This document shows, in pieces, positions 44,461 to 52,568 of a stretch of 64,000 bases of DNA. The number at the start of each line of letters is the position of its first letter. Within the stretch, counting starts at the first letter, position 1. This stretch comes from Methanoregula sp. (GTDB lineage Archaea; Halobacteriota; Methanomicrobia; Methanomicrobiales; Methanospirillaceae), in assembly GCF_023227875.1 (NCBI RefSeq), contig NZ_JALOCH010000001.1, positions 1 to 64,000 of the forward strand, in the 5' to 3' direction. Under the pieces are notes generated by a model. It made no database searches, was not told the origin of the DNA, and saw only the letters and a list, made by a program, of their open reading frames with translations. The translations under genes were made by a program, and so were the position numbers.

Positions 44461-44527
44461 GGCAACGCCTTCGCGTATCACAGCCCGGGCAATCCCCCAC
44501 TCCAGAGAGAAAGTGCTGACGGCTCCC
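44461..44527. repeat. Dispersed repeat B, copy 2
   Basis: Blocks GGCAACGCCTTCGCGTATCA, GGGCAATCCCCCACTCCAGA and GAAAGTGCTGACGGCTCCC, the closest match to 40393-40459. It ends 65 bp before the small gene at 44593. Confidence 0.82.
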
Positions 44528-44592
44528 AAGTGAATCGCACCGTCTCACAGTATACCACAACCCTTATAGACGCACACGACGATTTTCTTTTA

Positions 44593-44769
44593 ATGACAGC
44601 GCAGGTTGCACCGCGTGCAAAAAATCCGCTTCCGAAAAAAGTTGCCGGCAAAAAAGGCAGCAGGGGCAATGCCTCTCTGAATGCAATAGCGGAGTACTCG
44701 CTGACCGGTTTTCTCGAAGATGAGCCTGACATCTCCTCGGTGTCCGACATCAAAGTGCGGTACCGATGA
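44593..44769 (+). CDS. Small basic protein of unknown function
   Basis: 58 residues from the ATG at 44593: a Lys/Arg/Gly-rich N-terminal half (APRAKNPLPKKVAGKKGSRG) and an acidic C-terminal half (GFLEDEPDISSVSDIKVRYR). The frame is open to an ATG at 44530 just after repeat B, but CTTATAG at about 44561 is placed as a TATA box for the 44593 start. No family recognised; it could be a solitary antitoxin or a chance frame. Confidence 0.4.
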   Translation: MTAQVAPRAKNPLPKKVAGKKGSRGNASLNAIAEYSLTGFLEDEPDISSVSDIKVRYR

Positions 44770-44884
44770 AAGGAAAACTTTTCCGGCATTTTTTTAATTC
44801 TGAAATTTTTCCGGGGCTTGTTGAACTCTCAGTAAAAAACAGTGAAACTATTCAGAGCCTAAAAAAAGCGACAACCTGTGTCTG

Positions 44885-45112
44885 TTACACCGCGACAGTC
44901 TCAACCCGCACGCGGCTGATGATAAACTCATTATCTGCCGGGATCTCTTCCCCGTCTTCCCTCAGGCACGAGATGTGGAGTTCGATTGCTTCCTTGGTGT
45001 TCGCAATCGTCTCTTCAATGGTCTCTCCCTGCGAGAAACATCCTGAAAGAGCTGGCACTTCAGCCCAGAACCCGCCTTCTTCAGCTTTGTGAATCAGTAT
45101 CGTGTATTCCAT
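44885..45112 (-). CDS. hicB: HicB family antitoxin
   Basis: 75 residues from the ATG at 45112, which has GAGGGG seven bases upstream. The product is a minimal HicB: partial RNase H-like fold with MEYTILIHKAEEGGFWAEVP, ALSGCFSQGETIEETIANTK and EAIELHISCL. There is no added DNA-binding domain. HicB binds and neutralises HicA, encoded immediately upstream. Confidence 0.9.
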   Translation of the reverse strand: MEYTILIHKAEEGGFWAEVPALSGCFSQGETIEETIANTKEAIELHISCLREDGEEIPADNEFIISRVRVETVAV

Positions 45113-45123
45113 ATTTTTTCCCC

Positions 45124-45342
45124 TCATAACAATTTTTCAAATTCCTCTTCGGACAGACCCGCTTTTTTAATCGCAGCTTTCAGGAGACCGATTTTTACTT
45201 CTCCGGAAATTGGGATCGTGATCAGGTGTCCGCCAAGCATTTTGATATTGACATGATCCCCTTTTCCCGGGCGAACCATCCCTCCGGCATTGGCAAATGC
45301 CCTGACCGCATCTTTTCCTTTTATGTTGTGGAGAGAAGTCAC
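45124..45342 (-). CDS. hicA: HicA family mRNA interferase toxin
   Basis: 72 residues with a dsRBD-like fold. The catalytic His is in GKGDHVNIKM (about 27-36), followed by the usual strand and helix (TIPISGEVKIGLLKAAIKKA) and final GLSEEEFEKLL. HicA cleaves mRNA when free of HicB. A GTG at 45342 is taken as the start because the family N-terminus (KGKDAVRAFANAGG) follows at the normal distance. hicA-hicB is the usual order. Confidence 0.9.
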   Translation of the reverse strand: MTSLHNIKGKDAVRAFANAGGMVRPGKGDHVNIKMLGGHLITIPISGEVKIGLLKAAIKKAGLSEEEFEKLL

Positions 45343-45771
45343 CGGTCACAATCCTTTGGTGATTGTTAGTGCCGGTAATTCATCATCTTTTTGCTGGACA
45401 AAATTACTCAAATGTTATTTTTCATCACTATCAGATGCTCCCTTTATTTCAGATCCCCCGGCCGTTAGCAACGCCCTTACATATTGCAGCTCGGGCAATC
45501 CCCTCACAATCCAAAACCCCCGAAGGCCCCCCGCCGGTGAGCCCCCCGCCCGGGACCTGCTCCCACTCCCCCCGACCCGGACCATTTACGGGATCCGTTT
45601 GCCGATTGGGGGGATTGGGCCCGGTCATTGACGGAAGACGGTCCGGTTTCCCGGGTTGCAGGATGCAGAAATGCCCTGTGATTTTTTTAGGGAATGCATG
45701 GTAAGAATGGTGAAGAACTGGTTTCCTGTCCCGAAAGAGTCAGGCCGAAAAAAAAGCCGGGTGATGGCCGG
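45343..45771. other. Intergenic region with repeat B
   Basis: 429 bp with no convincing gene, between the hicA start and the stop of the 340-residue protein gene. It holds the hicA promoter area, repeat B copy 3 and a GC-rich tail. The frames at 45290-45704 overlap the repeat and look like chance. Confidence 0.55.
45466..45532. repeat. Dispersed repeat B, copy 3 (diverged)
   Basis: Shares AGCAACGCCCTTAC, GCAGCTCGGGCAATCCCC and CGAAGGCCCCCC with copies 1 and 2, in the same order. Confidence 0.65.
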
Positions 45772-46794
45772 TTATCCCTCGGCCTTCTTCGGATCGTCCG
45801 TGACTGCGATCGTGCATTCGCCGATCTTGATGAGCATGGCTGTCGTGAGAAGGGGAGTGTCTTCCTTCCCGCTGGCGATGATGAAACGTTTTGCGGCTGC
45901 CATCTCCAGTCTGTCGGACTGGGCGGGGATCTGGTAATATGACATAGTCAGGGTTGCACCGACAGGGAACTTCCCTGTCGGCGAAGTCGCTGTCAATACC
46001 AGGTCGCCCCAGAACCCGGCCGGGACACTGGTCTGGAAGCCGGCGATCTGGTTACCCTGGTCATCGGGTTCCGGGAGCGGGGTATCCACGTTGATAGGGC
46101 AGGACCGGTCGGTACACTGGGAATTGATCTTCGTGCCGGGAACAAAACCTCGTCCAACGATCCGGAAGTAGAAATAGGCGGAAGCCGGGTTGACATTCCC
46201 GAAATGGAAGACCCGGCTCATTTGGACGAGGGTGTTGGGAGAATAACTGATATTCCGCCAGCCGACAGCAGGGTTCTCCTGCACCCACAGGGAATATGCT
46301 GCATTGGAAACAAACGACGGGGGGATCGTGACGGGATGTGCCGTTGTCTGCGCGACTGCGATGAAACAGTAGTGCGGGCCGGCTGGCATCCCTGTCAGGA
46401 GGAAGGCCGGGTTTGAGAGCCCGATCTCGCCGGGAGCGATCGAAGTATTTCCCGAACTGTCAACGAACTCCGGGATCTTCCCCCCGGCAGTCGAAACTGG
46501 GGTCCATGTCTTTGGCAGGAGGAACAACGAAGCATCCGCATAATACAGATCGACCCTACCGGAACCCGCACTCGTGTTGAGATTCTTCGAACGGACATAG
46601 ATGTTGTTGATCCCGCTGTTGATGATGGACCTTCCTATATCCGGACCTGCGTAGGTTTCCTTGGCATGGTTCCCGGTGAGCATCTCGTTCTGATAGGGAA
46701 TGATATCCGGCGACTGCCATGGGTTGCCGCTTGACGGGATGGTCCCGGTATCGCCGAAATTATCCCTTATGTAAAGATCATTATACACTGTCAT
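45772..46794 (-). CDS. Beta-rich protein of unknown function, third gene of the LamG operon
   Basis: 340 residues, no signal peptide and no membrane helix. The start MTVYNDLYIRDNFGDTGTIP and following NPWQSPDIIPY, NNIYVRSKNLN and YYADASLFLLP motifs suggest tandem beta-sandwich domains; HYCFIAVAQTTAHPVTIPPS lies in the middle. I recall similar proteins next to LamG proteins in other prokaryotes but cannot name a family. A strong GGAGG lies seven bases before the ATG, 16 bp after the preceding gene, so this is the last gene of a three-gene operon. Confidence 0.78.
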   Translation of the reverse strand: MTVYNDLYIRDNFGDTGTIPSSGNPWQSPDIIPYQNEMLTGNHAKETYAGPDIGRSIINSGINNIYVRSKNLNTSAGSGRVDLYYADASLFLLPKTWTPVSTAGGKIPEFVDSSGNTSIAPGEIGLSNPAFLLTGMPAGPHYCFIAVAQTTAHPVTIPPSFVSNAAYSLWVQENPAVGWRNISYSPNTLVQMSRVFHFGNVNPASAYFYFRIVGRGFVPGTKINSQCTDRSCPINVDTPLPEPDDQGNQIAGFQTSVPAGFWGDLVLTATSPTGKFPVGATLTMSYYQIPAQSDRLEMAAAKRFIIASGKEDTPLLTTAMLIKIGECTIAVTDDPKKAEG

Positions 46795-46810
46795 GTCTTA
46801 ACCTCCATAA

Positions 46811-47320
46811 TCATCGATTCCTGTTCTGGGATTTCACCGTACCGATAACGAAATTGTCAACTGCCCCGGCGAATTCCCTGACGGAAAGCGCCTCTTCACC
46901 GATACTTCTCACGTCGACGAGCATGTTGTGGCGGACAAAGATGATGCCCGTGTCCATCTCGCCATGACCGGTAAAACCGATATCGCCGATCTGTATCCCC
47001 CGCTCATCGAGGCGGGGCAGTGTCACGGCCATAGAGAAGCTGATCTCCCGGAGCAGGGCCATGCGTGCCTCGTCATTCGAGGGATATTCACTGATACGCA
47101 CCATGATCCGGTGCCGTCCGTTTTCTCTCTCCTCATAATAATCCGCGTATCCCTTACGGCCCCAGGGAATACGCTGTTCCCGGTGCCAGGTTGTTTCAAC
47201 TTCCTTCAGATCCAGGCTCACCTGTCGTGCGCGGAACTGTGCATCTTCCCGGGAAGGGCGTGGCCAAGCATCGAACCCGAATCTCTTCCTTGCACCCTCA
47301 TACCAATCCTGCATGTTCAT
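46811..47320 (-). CDS. Small soluble protein, second gene of the LamG operon
   Basis: 169 residues, charged and soluble, without a recognised family. Features: MNMQDWYEGARKRFGFDAWP, an Arg-rich central region with REQRIPWGRKGYADYYEERE, and a C-terminal part (IGDIGFTGHGEMDTGIIFVR) resembling the solvent-exposed strand pattern of small alpha/beta folds. GGAGGTGA precedes the ATG at 47320 by six bases. It begins 15 bp after the stop of the 1085-residue gene. It may be a chaperone or immunity-like partner of that protein, which is inference from the arrangement only. Confidence 0.75.
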   Translation of the reverse strand: MNMQDWYEGARKRFGFDAWPRPSREDAQFRARQVSLDLKEVETTWHREQRIPWGRKGYADYYEERENGRHRIMVRISEYPSNDEARMALLREISFSMAVTLPRLDERGIQIGDIGFTGHGEMDTGIIFVRHNMLVDVRSIGEEALSVREFAGAVDNFVIGTVKSQNRNR

Positions 47321-47335
47321 GGACTTCTCACCTCC

Positions 47336-50300
47336 TCATTTGACAGGCCTGCGGCCCGAATTCGTAAAGGCCCAGGGCCCTCTGGGCAAACACTGCGGAA
47401 TACCTTCAACGGTATTCGTGGCGAGCCTCTCCCGGTATAGTGCATCCTTGACGGAGACCGGAAATGGGGATGGCATCGGTGGCAATTTGGAGAACTGCAC
47501 ATTTACCGGTAATCCGGCGGTGTGCGGCCCGGTCCCCCAGGGATTGGAGCCTGTGTCATATTCCAGGCAGGCATCGTAAAGGGTATCGGTCATGCACCCG
47601 TTCCTCGTCCAGGTGATTTCATGATAACTGAACCGCCCACCATATTCTTTGAAAGGCACGGCCCATGTTTTCGTCCCGATTGCGCGGATCTCGTTACATT
47701 TGAACCCTACATCCCCCCTCGGACTTCCGGACATAATAGATTCCATTACATCGCAACCCAGGATATTGGCAAAGCTCGTGACGATCGTTGCGCAATCGGT
47801 ACAGTTGACAGTATTCCCGTTCCCCTTCGTCTTGTCTTTCAGGTACTCAATGAATTGTCCGCACAGGAAACATTCCAGGTCGCCTAGTTTTTGGGGATAT
47901 TCGACGTAAAACGATCTACCACTCTCCACATCATAGATCAGGTTGTGCTTGGAATTCACTTCCAGGGTGACTTTAGCCAGGATCTCATCAACGCTCCGGG
48001 CGCCGGCGGCCCAGACACAGACCTTATCCAGCACATTGGTCCAGGGCAGTTGCTGGTTGGTACGGTCCGGGACCTGTATCCATGGTGTATTCGGCTTGTC
48101 GAGGAGGACATAGACAACGTGGGTCGTCGATACCATCGTTGTCCACGCACCCCCGTCAACCTGGAACTGCCAGGTCCACGTCACCTCGGCACGCTGGACC
48201 CCTCCTGCAGCCAGAGAATTGTGGGACAGGGGCAGGGTGACCGTTGCGCTGGTGTTCGACCCGAATACGACGGCAACCGGATCAATCGCCCCCAGGATGC
48301 CCCCATCTGTCACCTGGATCCTGACGGAACGTGTCGTGGCTTTCGGGAGGTTGAGCACAACCTTGACCGTGGGGGTCTTGCCCGCTATCGCGTTCAGGGC
48401 ATAGGCACAGGGTGCTTCATCCGGTTTTGTTTTTCCGGGAACCCATTCCGGCACATCGATAACCGATTTATAATTGCACCGGATCGTCAGAGCTTCAGTA
48501 GAAGCGCCGGTAGGATCGTGATCGAATGCTATACTTGCCAGGCTCACGGTCGGGAGCGGATCGCAGGATTTCGGTTTGCTTGCATAGGTGATACCAAATG
48601 ATATCGCTGTCGCGACAAGGGATGCGATAATTCGCACGGAAGCGAAACCCGTTACGATGGCGAATATATTGCCAATGATCCGGATCAGGGCCCAGAAACC
48701 GATGTCAAGTACTAATACGATGAGCTGTCTCAGCATCCCCTCCGAATAGAGATACCCCATCAGTGCAAGAATATCCGAAGCGCCGATGGCCGTACCGAGA
48801 GCCATTATCGCCTTGATTTTTGGCACCTTCAGGATGCGTGCGATAAAAACGATAGCCTTGTCTGTCATCGTTGCCCCGACACCGGTTATCACGTCAAGAA
48901 CTCCCCCAATCACGATGAAAACCAGGGTGATCTGCCACATCGTGCAGTCATCGAAATTTTCTTCCGCAGTACGATAGGCAACATAGGATCCCGAGGGCCG
49001 GTGGACGATCAGGAGGCGCTCCCCGTTGATTTTATGGTGTGTCACCAGGAACGGCAGGGAGGCCGGGTCGTTCACGATCCTGTCACGGACATCGGCCCAT
49101 GCCTTCCGTATCCGCTCCTTGTCGGTCGGATCATCAAAAGCCGCAACATCCGCCGCTTCGGCAGCATCGAAAGCAGCATGGTTTTCCTCATAGATCTCCC
49201 GGAAGTTCAATCCGGCGCGTATCTCCGCCATCATCTCCGGGCCAAGCCCCGTCTCCGGTACTGCGATGGTATCGCAGGGAAGTATTTCAGTACTGACCGG
49301 GGCCGCTTCCAGCTGCCCGGAAAGGACTGCGCCTTCGGCAAGGCCGATGGGATGGCCGTTTGCCTGGTTCCGGGCCGGGGAACTGGTAAAGACATAGGCC
49401 CCTAAAAGACCCGGGGAGCCGGCATCCGGCGGCGTGGCCATGAATCCCGCTACCTCAGCGGTACTCAGGGCCCGGGACCAGACATCCACTTCGCGGATAT
49501 ATCCCTGGAGCGTGGTGGTGCCAGAAGGATTACCCTTTTCGATCGCGGCGCCAATCAGGAGATCGCCGAACGGGTTATAGAGCGGGATGGGCACGCAGGT
49601 GATGGAGCTGTCAGGTGTGCCGTTGATGTACAGCGTGAGATTGACACCATCGAATGTCGTGGCAACATTTGTCCAGGTGCACGGGGGAACTATGCCGGAA
49701 GAGGTCAGGGTCTGGCCGCTCATACTGACCGATCCGCGCTGGGAGACGAGGCGGTAGGCTGATATGGCCTCGTCGTACTGGACATACAGCGCCATGCCGG
49801 TATCAAGCATCAGGTCGCTGTTGACAAAAACGGCCTGGACCGGGTTGATATCCGACGAGAGATAGATCCAGGCCTGTACGGAATATGGATCCACCTGCCT
49901 TCCACCGGGATTGATGTCGACATCGCCCAGCGGCCGGATGAACCCGTTGGTGCCCAAGGAGACTGCGGGTGAAACTTTAACCATGAAGGCGTTGTTCTGC
50001 AGGGATATCGGGTACGAAGACGGCCCGCGATCGACCGGCCTGTTGACACTGAAGTCAAAGTCCGCGACAAGCGTGCCGGCCGGGGGTGTGCCATACATTG
50101 TGTGCAGCACGGTGTCGGTATTCAAGACAGTATTGTAAATGCGCACGCGTTTGACGAGCCCCTGCACGCCCTGGCCGATCAGGACAGGATCCCTGCTGGG
50201 TGTCACCTGGCCCATGCAGCTCTGCCCCGTATTGAACTGGCCGTCGATATAGAGCCGGATCATCGAACCATCGAATGTCGCGCAGATATAATGCCAGTGA

Positions 50301-50593
50301 TCATCCTGGAGCTGTGACTGGGATACATCGGAAATGACTGCCGGCAGACCCGCGAACTGGAAATATACCGACGGGCCTTGGCTGCCAAAGGAGAATACAT
50401 TGTTCTGGCCCAGCACGACCGTAGACGCGGGCAGACCGTTGAAACGCACCCAAGCATCAACGGAAAACTGGATCTGGCCGGTGAACCGGCCGGCAGCTGC
50501 CGGACTGGTCTGGGCCCCCGACAGGGCATCCAGGGACATCGAGATGTAACTGCGATCGGTCCTCGGATCACCGTGCACCATACGTACCACCAT
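47336..50593 (-). CDS. Large LamG protein with hydrophobic segment and C-terminal transglutaminase/papain-like domain
   Basis: 1085 residues, first gene of the operon. Two LamG/concanavalin-like domains lie at about 35-165 (FDGSMIRLYIDGQF) and 230-385 (FDGVNLTLYINGTP). After a linker, residues 553-672 are strongly hydrophobic with four or more possible membrane helices. A region of Ig-like character (680-835) leads to a C-terminal domain (about 850-1020) with Cys934 in VNCTDCATIV, His991 in YHEITW and Asp1007 or Asp1013, the order and spacing of a transglutaminase/papain-like triad. There is no signal peptide. The make-up (binding domains, hydrophobic core, enzymatic C-terminus) recalls toxins or effectors. 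An ATG at 50581 is an alternative start. Confidence 0.82.
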   Translation of the reverse strand: MVVRMVHGDPRTDRSYISMSLDALSGAQTSPAAAGRFTGQIQFSVDAWVRFNGLPASTVVLGQNNVFSFGSQGPSVYFQFAGLPAVISDVSQSQLQDDHWHYICATFDGSMIRLYIDGQFNTGQSCMGQVTPSRDPVLIGQGVQGLVKRVRIYNTVLNTDTVLHTMYGTPPAGTLVADFDFSVNRPVDRGPSSYPISLQNNAFMVKVSPAVSLGTNGFIRPLGDVDINPGGRQVDPYSVQAWIYLSSDINPVQAVFVNSDLMLDTGMALYVQYDEAISAYRLVSQRGSVSMSGQTLTSSGIVPPCTWTNVATTFDGVNLTLYINGTPDSSITCVPIPLYNPFGDLLIGAAIEKGNPSGTTTLQGYIREVDVWSRALSTAEVAGFMATPPDAGSPGLLGAYVFTSSPARNQANGHPIGLAEGAVLSGQLEAAPVSTEILPCDTIAVPETGLGPEMMAEIRAGLNFREIYEENHAAFDAAEAADVAAFDDPTDKERIRKAWADVRDRIVNDPASLPFLVTHHKINGERLLIVHRPSGSYVAYRTAEENFDDCTMWQITLVFIVIGGVLDVITGVGATMTDKAIVFIARILKVPKIKAIMALGTAIGASDILALMGYLYSEGMLRQLIVLVLDIGFWALIRIIGNIFAIVTGFASVRIIASLVATAISFGITYASKPKSCDPLPTVSLASIAFDHDPTGASTEALTIRCNYKSVIDVPEWVPGKTKPDEAPCAYALNAIAGKTPTVKVVLNLPKATTRSVRIQVTDGGILGAIDPVAVVFGSNTSATVTLPLSHNSLAAGGVQRAEVTWTWQFQVDGGAWTTMVSTTHVVYVLLDKPNTPWIQVPDRTNQQLPWTNVLDKVCVWAAGARSVDEILAKVTLEVNSKHNLIYDVESGRSFYVEYPQKLGDLECFLCGQFIEYLKDKTKGNGNTVNCTDCATIVTSFANILGCDVMESIMSGSPRGDVGFKCNEIRAIGTKTWAVPFKEYGGRFSYHEITWTRNGCMTDTLYDACLEYDTGSNPWGTGPHTAGLPVNVQFSKLPPMPSPFPVSVKDALYRERLATNTVEGIPQCLPRGPWAFTNSGRRPVK

Positions 50594-50872
50594 CCAGGAA
50601 ATCTCTCAAAACCGGTGTCAGTCCCGGTGAAAACAAAGTTGGACGTCTGCAATACTCTCCTCCGTGGATGAAGGAATGTTCCCGGATGCAGGCCCTTTGT
50701 GATAAGGCCTGCGCAATCGTATATATTTCGATCATAAAATGTAATATTCTAATTAGTTATTTATTATTTTCTAATTATGTTTTTATTAAATACAAAGTGA
50801 ATTATCCGGGGATGAATTGACGGCAAGAGCCGATAAACAGCATTATCAGGCTAAACAGACAAGCGATTCATC
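50594..50872. promoter_or_regulatory. AT-rich divergent promoter region of the LamG operon
   Basis: About 280 bp between the LamG operon (-) and the small membrane protein gene (+). 50715-50800 is almost purely A/T (several TATA-like blocks such as TATATATTTCG and TTATTTATTATTTT), unlike the GC-rich flanks. Promoters for both directions probably lie here. Confidence 0.5.
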
Positions 50873-51193
50873 ATGGTATCGAATGTCTCGACCGTGTTGT
50901 CTTTCATCGTTGCGCTGATCATTTCAACGGTAATAATTTATTACATTGCGAAGTCCTTTGGTGCAAAGGACAGCCTGACCACGGCAGTTTTCGCTGCGCT
51001 CATCGGCACGGCCGTTTACACGATCTTTTATTATGTGCTGGGCCAGGGCCTGTTACCGGCATTCATTGCCGGAATTGTCTGGCTGCTGGCATTGCAGAAA
51101 CTCTATACAATCGGCTGGATCAGAGCCCTTGCCATTGCGGTTGTCATCTGGATCGTAACTTCCATTGTCGGGTTGTTCCTGCCGGTGCTCTGA
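50873..51193 (+). CDS. Small four-helix membrane protein
   Basis: 106 residues consisting of four closely packed hydrophobic helices (about 6-27, 36-55, 60-76, 82-104) with hardly any loops. No recognised family. It is divergent from the LamG operon and followed by a composite repeat. A function tied to the operon is possible but not supported by more than position. Confidence 0.68.
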   Translation: MVSNVSTVLSFIVALIISTVIIYYIAKSFGAKDSLTTAVFAALIGTAVYTIFYYVLGQGLLPAFIAGIVWLLALQKLYTIGWIRALAIAVVIWIVTSIVGLFLPVL

Positions 51194-51252
51194 GAAAGCC
51201 TGAGCATTCTCATGTGGGGGCTCTTTGGGGTAAATGTTCATTGCGGGAGCCC

Positions 51253-51487
51253 CTCCGACGTCCGACTGGTCATCAGACCAGGAGGAGGAGAAGAAATCAT
51301 CAGATTTCTTCGACATGAAACCCCCACGATCATCTGCCTGACACCCCATCTATATCCCCACTCTCCGACGTAGATCGGGTGATCCGGATCCAACCCGGCT
51401 CCCCCCAGCCACGTCATGAACCTTATGGAAGCACCCGATCGGCCACAGGAATGCGTCTATGGGCGTCTTTTTGCAGGGTGATTTTTG
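51253..51487. repeat. Composite repeat: hairpin element plus repeat A, copy 3
   Basis: Nearly collinear with 43972-44204. First hairpin TGGTC/GACCA around ATCA (perfect here, where the other copy has one mismatch); second hairpin arms GAAGAAATC (51290-51298) and GATTTCTTC (51303-51311) around ATCA. Repeat A part ends in GCGTCTATGGGCGTCTTTTT and GGGTGATTTT. Confidence 0.88.
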
Positions 51488-51767
51488 GCGGTTTTCCCGC
51501 ACATCCTGAATATTGTGGGGCAAGGGTATCGCCCATCCAAACAGCTCTAAACAGGCCGGTTTTTTCCTGTGGAAATGAGCCCGTCTGGCATTCCGGCGTG
51601 ATATATCAGGATTTTTTAAAACCCCCTGAAAAATGACTAAAAACAGGCCGGTCGATGATCTTGCATTTCTGGCTATCCGGGGTTGGAATGAGCCCCTTTT
51701 GGTATCTGGGGTGATAGTACTCACTATATGTGATCCGTCGGGGGAAACTTACTGATAAATGGTTCCC

Positions 51768-51834
51768 GGCAACGCCCTCCCGTATCCCAGATCTGGCAAT
51801 CCCCCTCTCAAACAAACGTGCCGATGGCCCGCCC
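51768..51834. repeat. Dispersed repeat B, copy 4
   Basis: GGCAACGCCCTCCCGTATCC, TGGCAATCCCCCTCTCAAAC and GTGCCGATGGCCCGCCC follow copies 1 and 2 in order, 61 bp before the lipoprotein ATG. Confidence 0.72.
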
Positions 51835-51894
51835 ACTGAGAACACGGCCCGAACAAACAGCAAAACATATCGTTATCCGGATAAATGAGGGAAT

Positions 51895-52314
51895 ATGAAA
51901 TATCTTCTTTTTATTTTTTTACTGCTGGCAGCAGTAATATTTACCGGGTGTATTGGGGGGAACCGAAATTCTATTGTTACAACACCCACTCCACAGATCG
52001 TTTACGTCACCGTTCTTGTAATACCGACACAACAGACAACAGTACTACCAACAATATCAACAATAGGTTGTGAATGTGATTTGTCCGGAAGTTGTAAAGA
52101 GGTAAGTGGTAATATCGAAGAACTGATTGGCATCCGACAGGATTGCGCAGCGGAGACGGTAAAACGATCAAAAGGATCCAGCGGAGGAACAAATCTCAGT
52201 TACTTTACGTCAGATAATCCTGCATGTGACAGGCTTACTTCTTGCACAAGTCATTGTCTCTATAAATTACAACAGCACTACGATGATGTTTGTCTGTCTG
52301 GATATCAGGTATGA
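51895..52314 (+). CDS. Small Cys-containing lipoprotein
   Basis: 139 residues. Signal sequence MKYLLFIFLLLAAVIFTGC with a lipobox (FTGC, Cys19), a Thr/Pro-rich linker, then a small outside domain with seven cysteines (CECDLSGSCKEVSGN ... NPACDRLTSCTSHCLYKL), probably disulphide-bonded. More AT-rich than its downstream neighbours. No family recognised. Confidence 0.72.
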   Translation: MKYLLFIFLLLAAVIFTGCIGGNRNSIVTTPTPQIVYVTVLVIPTQQTTVLPTISTIGCECDLSGSCKEVSGNIEELIGIRQDCAAETVKRSKGSSGGTNLSYFTSDNPACDRLTSCTSHCLYKLQQHYDDVCLSGYQV

Positions 52315-52369
52315 AATACATCTCCACACTCAATGCCTGCGTTATCATCTCCCGCTCCGACCGGAACGT

Positions 52370-52519
52370 ATGCAGGCACACCATCTTGTGGCCGGCAGCG
52401 GTCTTCCCGACGTTTACACGATCTTCCTTGCGATTGTCGGGGTCCTGGTCCTCATCTGTCTTGCCGGTCCCGGACACTCACTCGTGAAAGAGCGCCGGAA
52501 AAATACGAATATGACCTGA
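52370..52519 (+). CDS. Possible small membrane protein
   Basis: 49 codons from the ATG at 52370, giving one clear membrane helix (VYTIFLAIVGVLVLICLAG) followed by a positively charged tail (KERRKN). No Shine-Dalgarno sequence is obvious, and the same DNA is open in other frames. This could be a remnant of a larger gene: the frame is open back to 52226, inside the lipoprotein gene. Confidence 0.3.
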   Translation: MQAHHLVAGSGLPDVYTIFLAIVGVLVLICLAGPGHSLVKERRKNTNMT

Positions 52520-52568
52520 TCCCTGTCCTCCTCCCTCTGTCCTGTGCACCATGAACGCGCCGGTGCTT

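Larger units (their letters stand above)
43929..44592. other. Intergenic composite repeat region
   Basis: 664 bp without a convincing gene. In order it holds a two-hairpin element (43985-44035), repeat A copy 2 (44075-44204), unique sequence, block C (44391-44418), repeat B copy 2 (44461-44527) and the promoter of the small gene at 44593. Confidence 0.65.
51194..51894. other. Intergenic composite repeat region
   Basis: 701 bp without a convincing gene: hairpin element plus repeat A copy 3 (51253-51487), unique sequence, and repeat B copy 4 (51768-51834) shortly before the lipoprotein gene. Order and spacing parallel 43929-44592. Confidence 0.65.

Noticed and set aside
45772..50593. Prophage or contractile injection system module
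   Set aside because: No tail tube, sheath, baseplate, terminase, portal or integrase gene is present. The LamG operon alone does not support a phage or injection apparatus.
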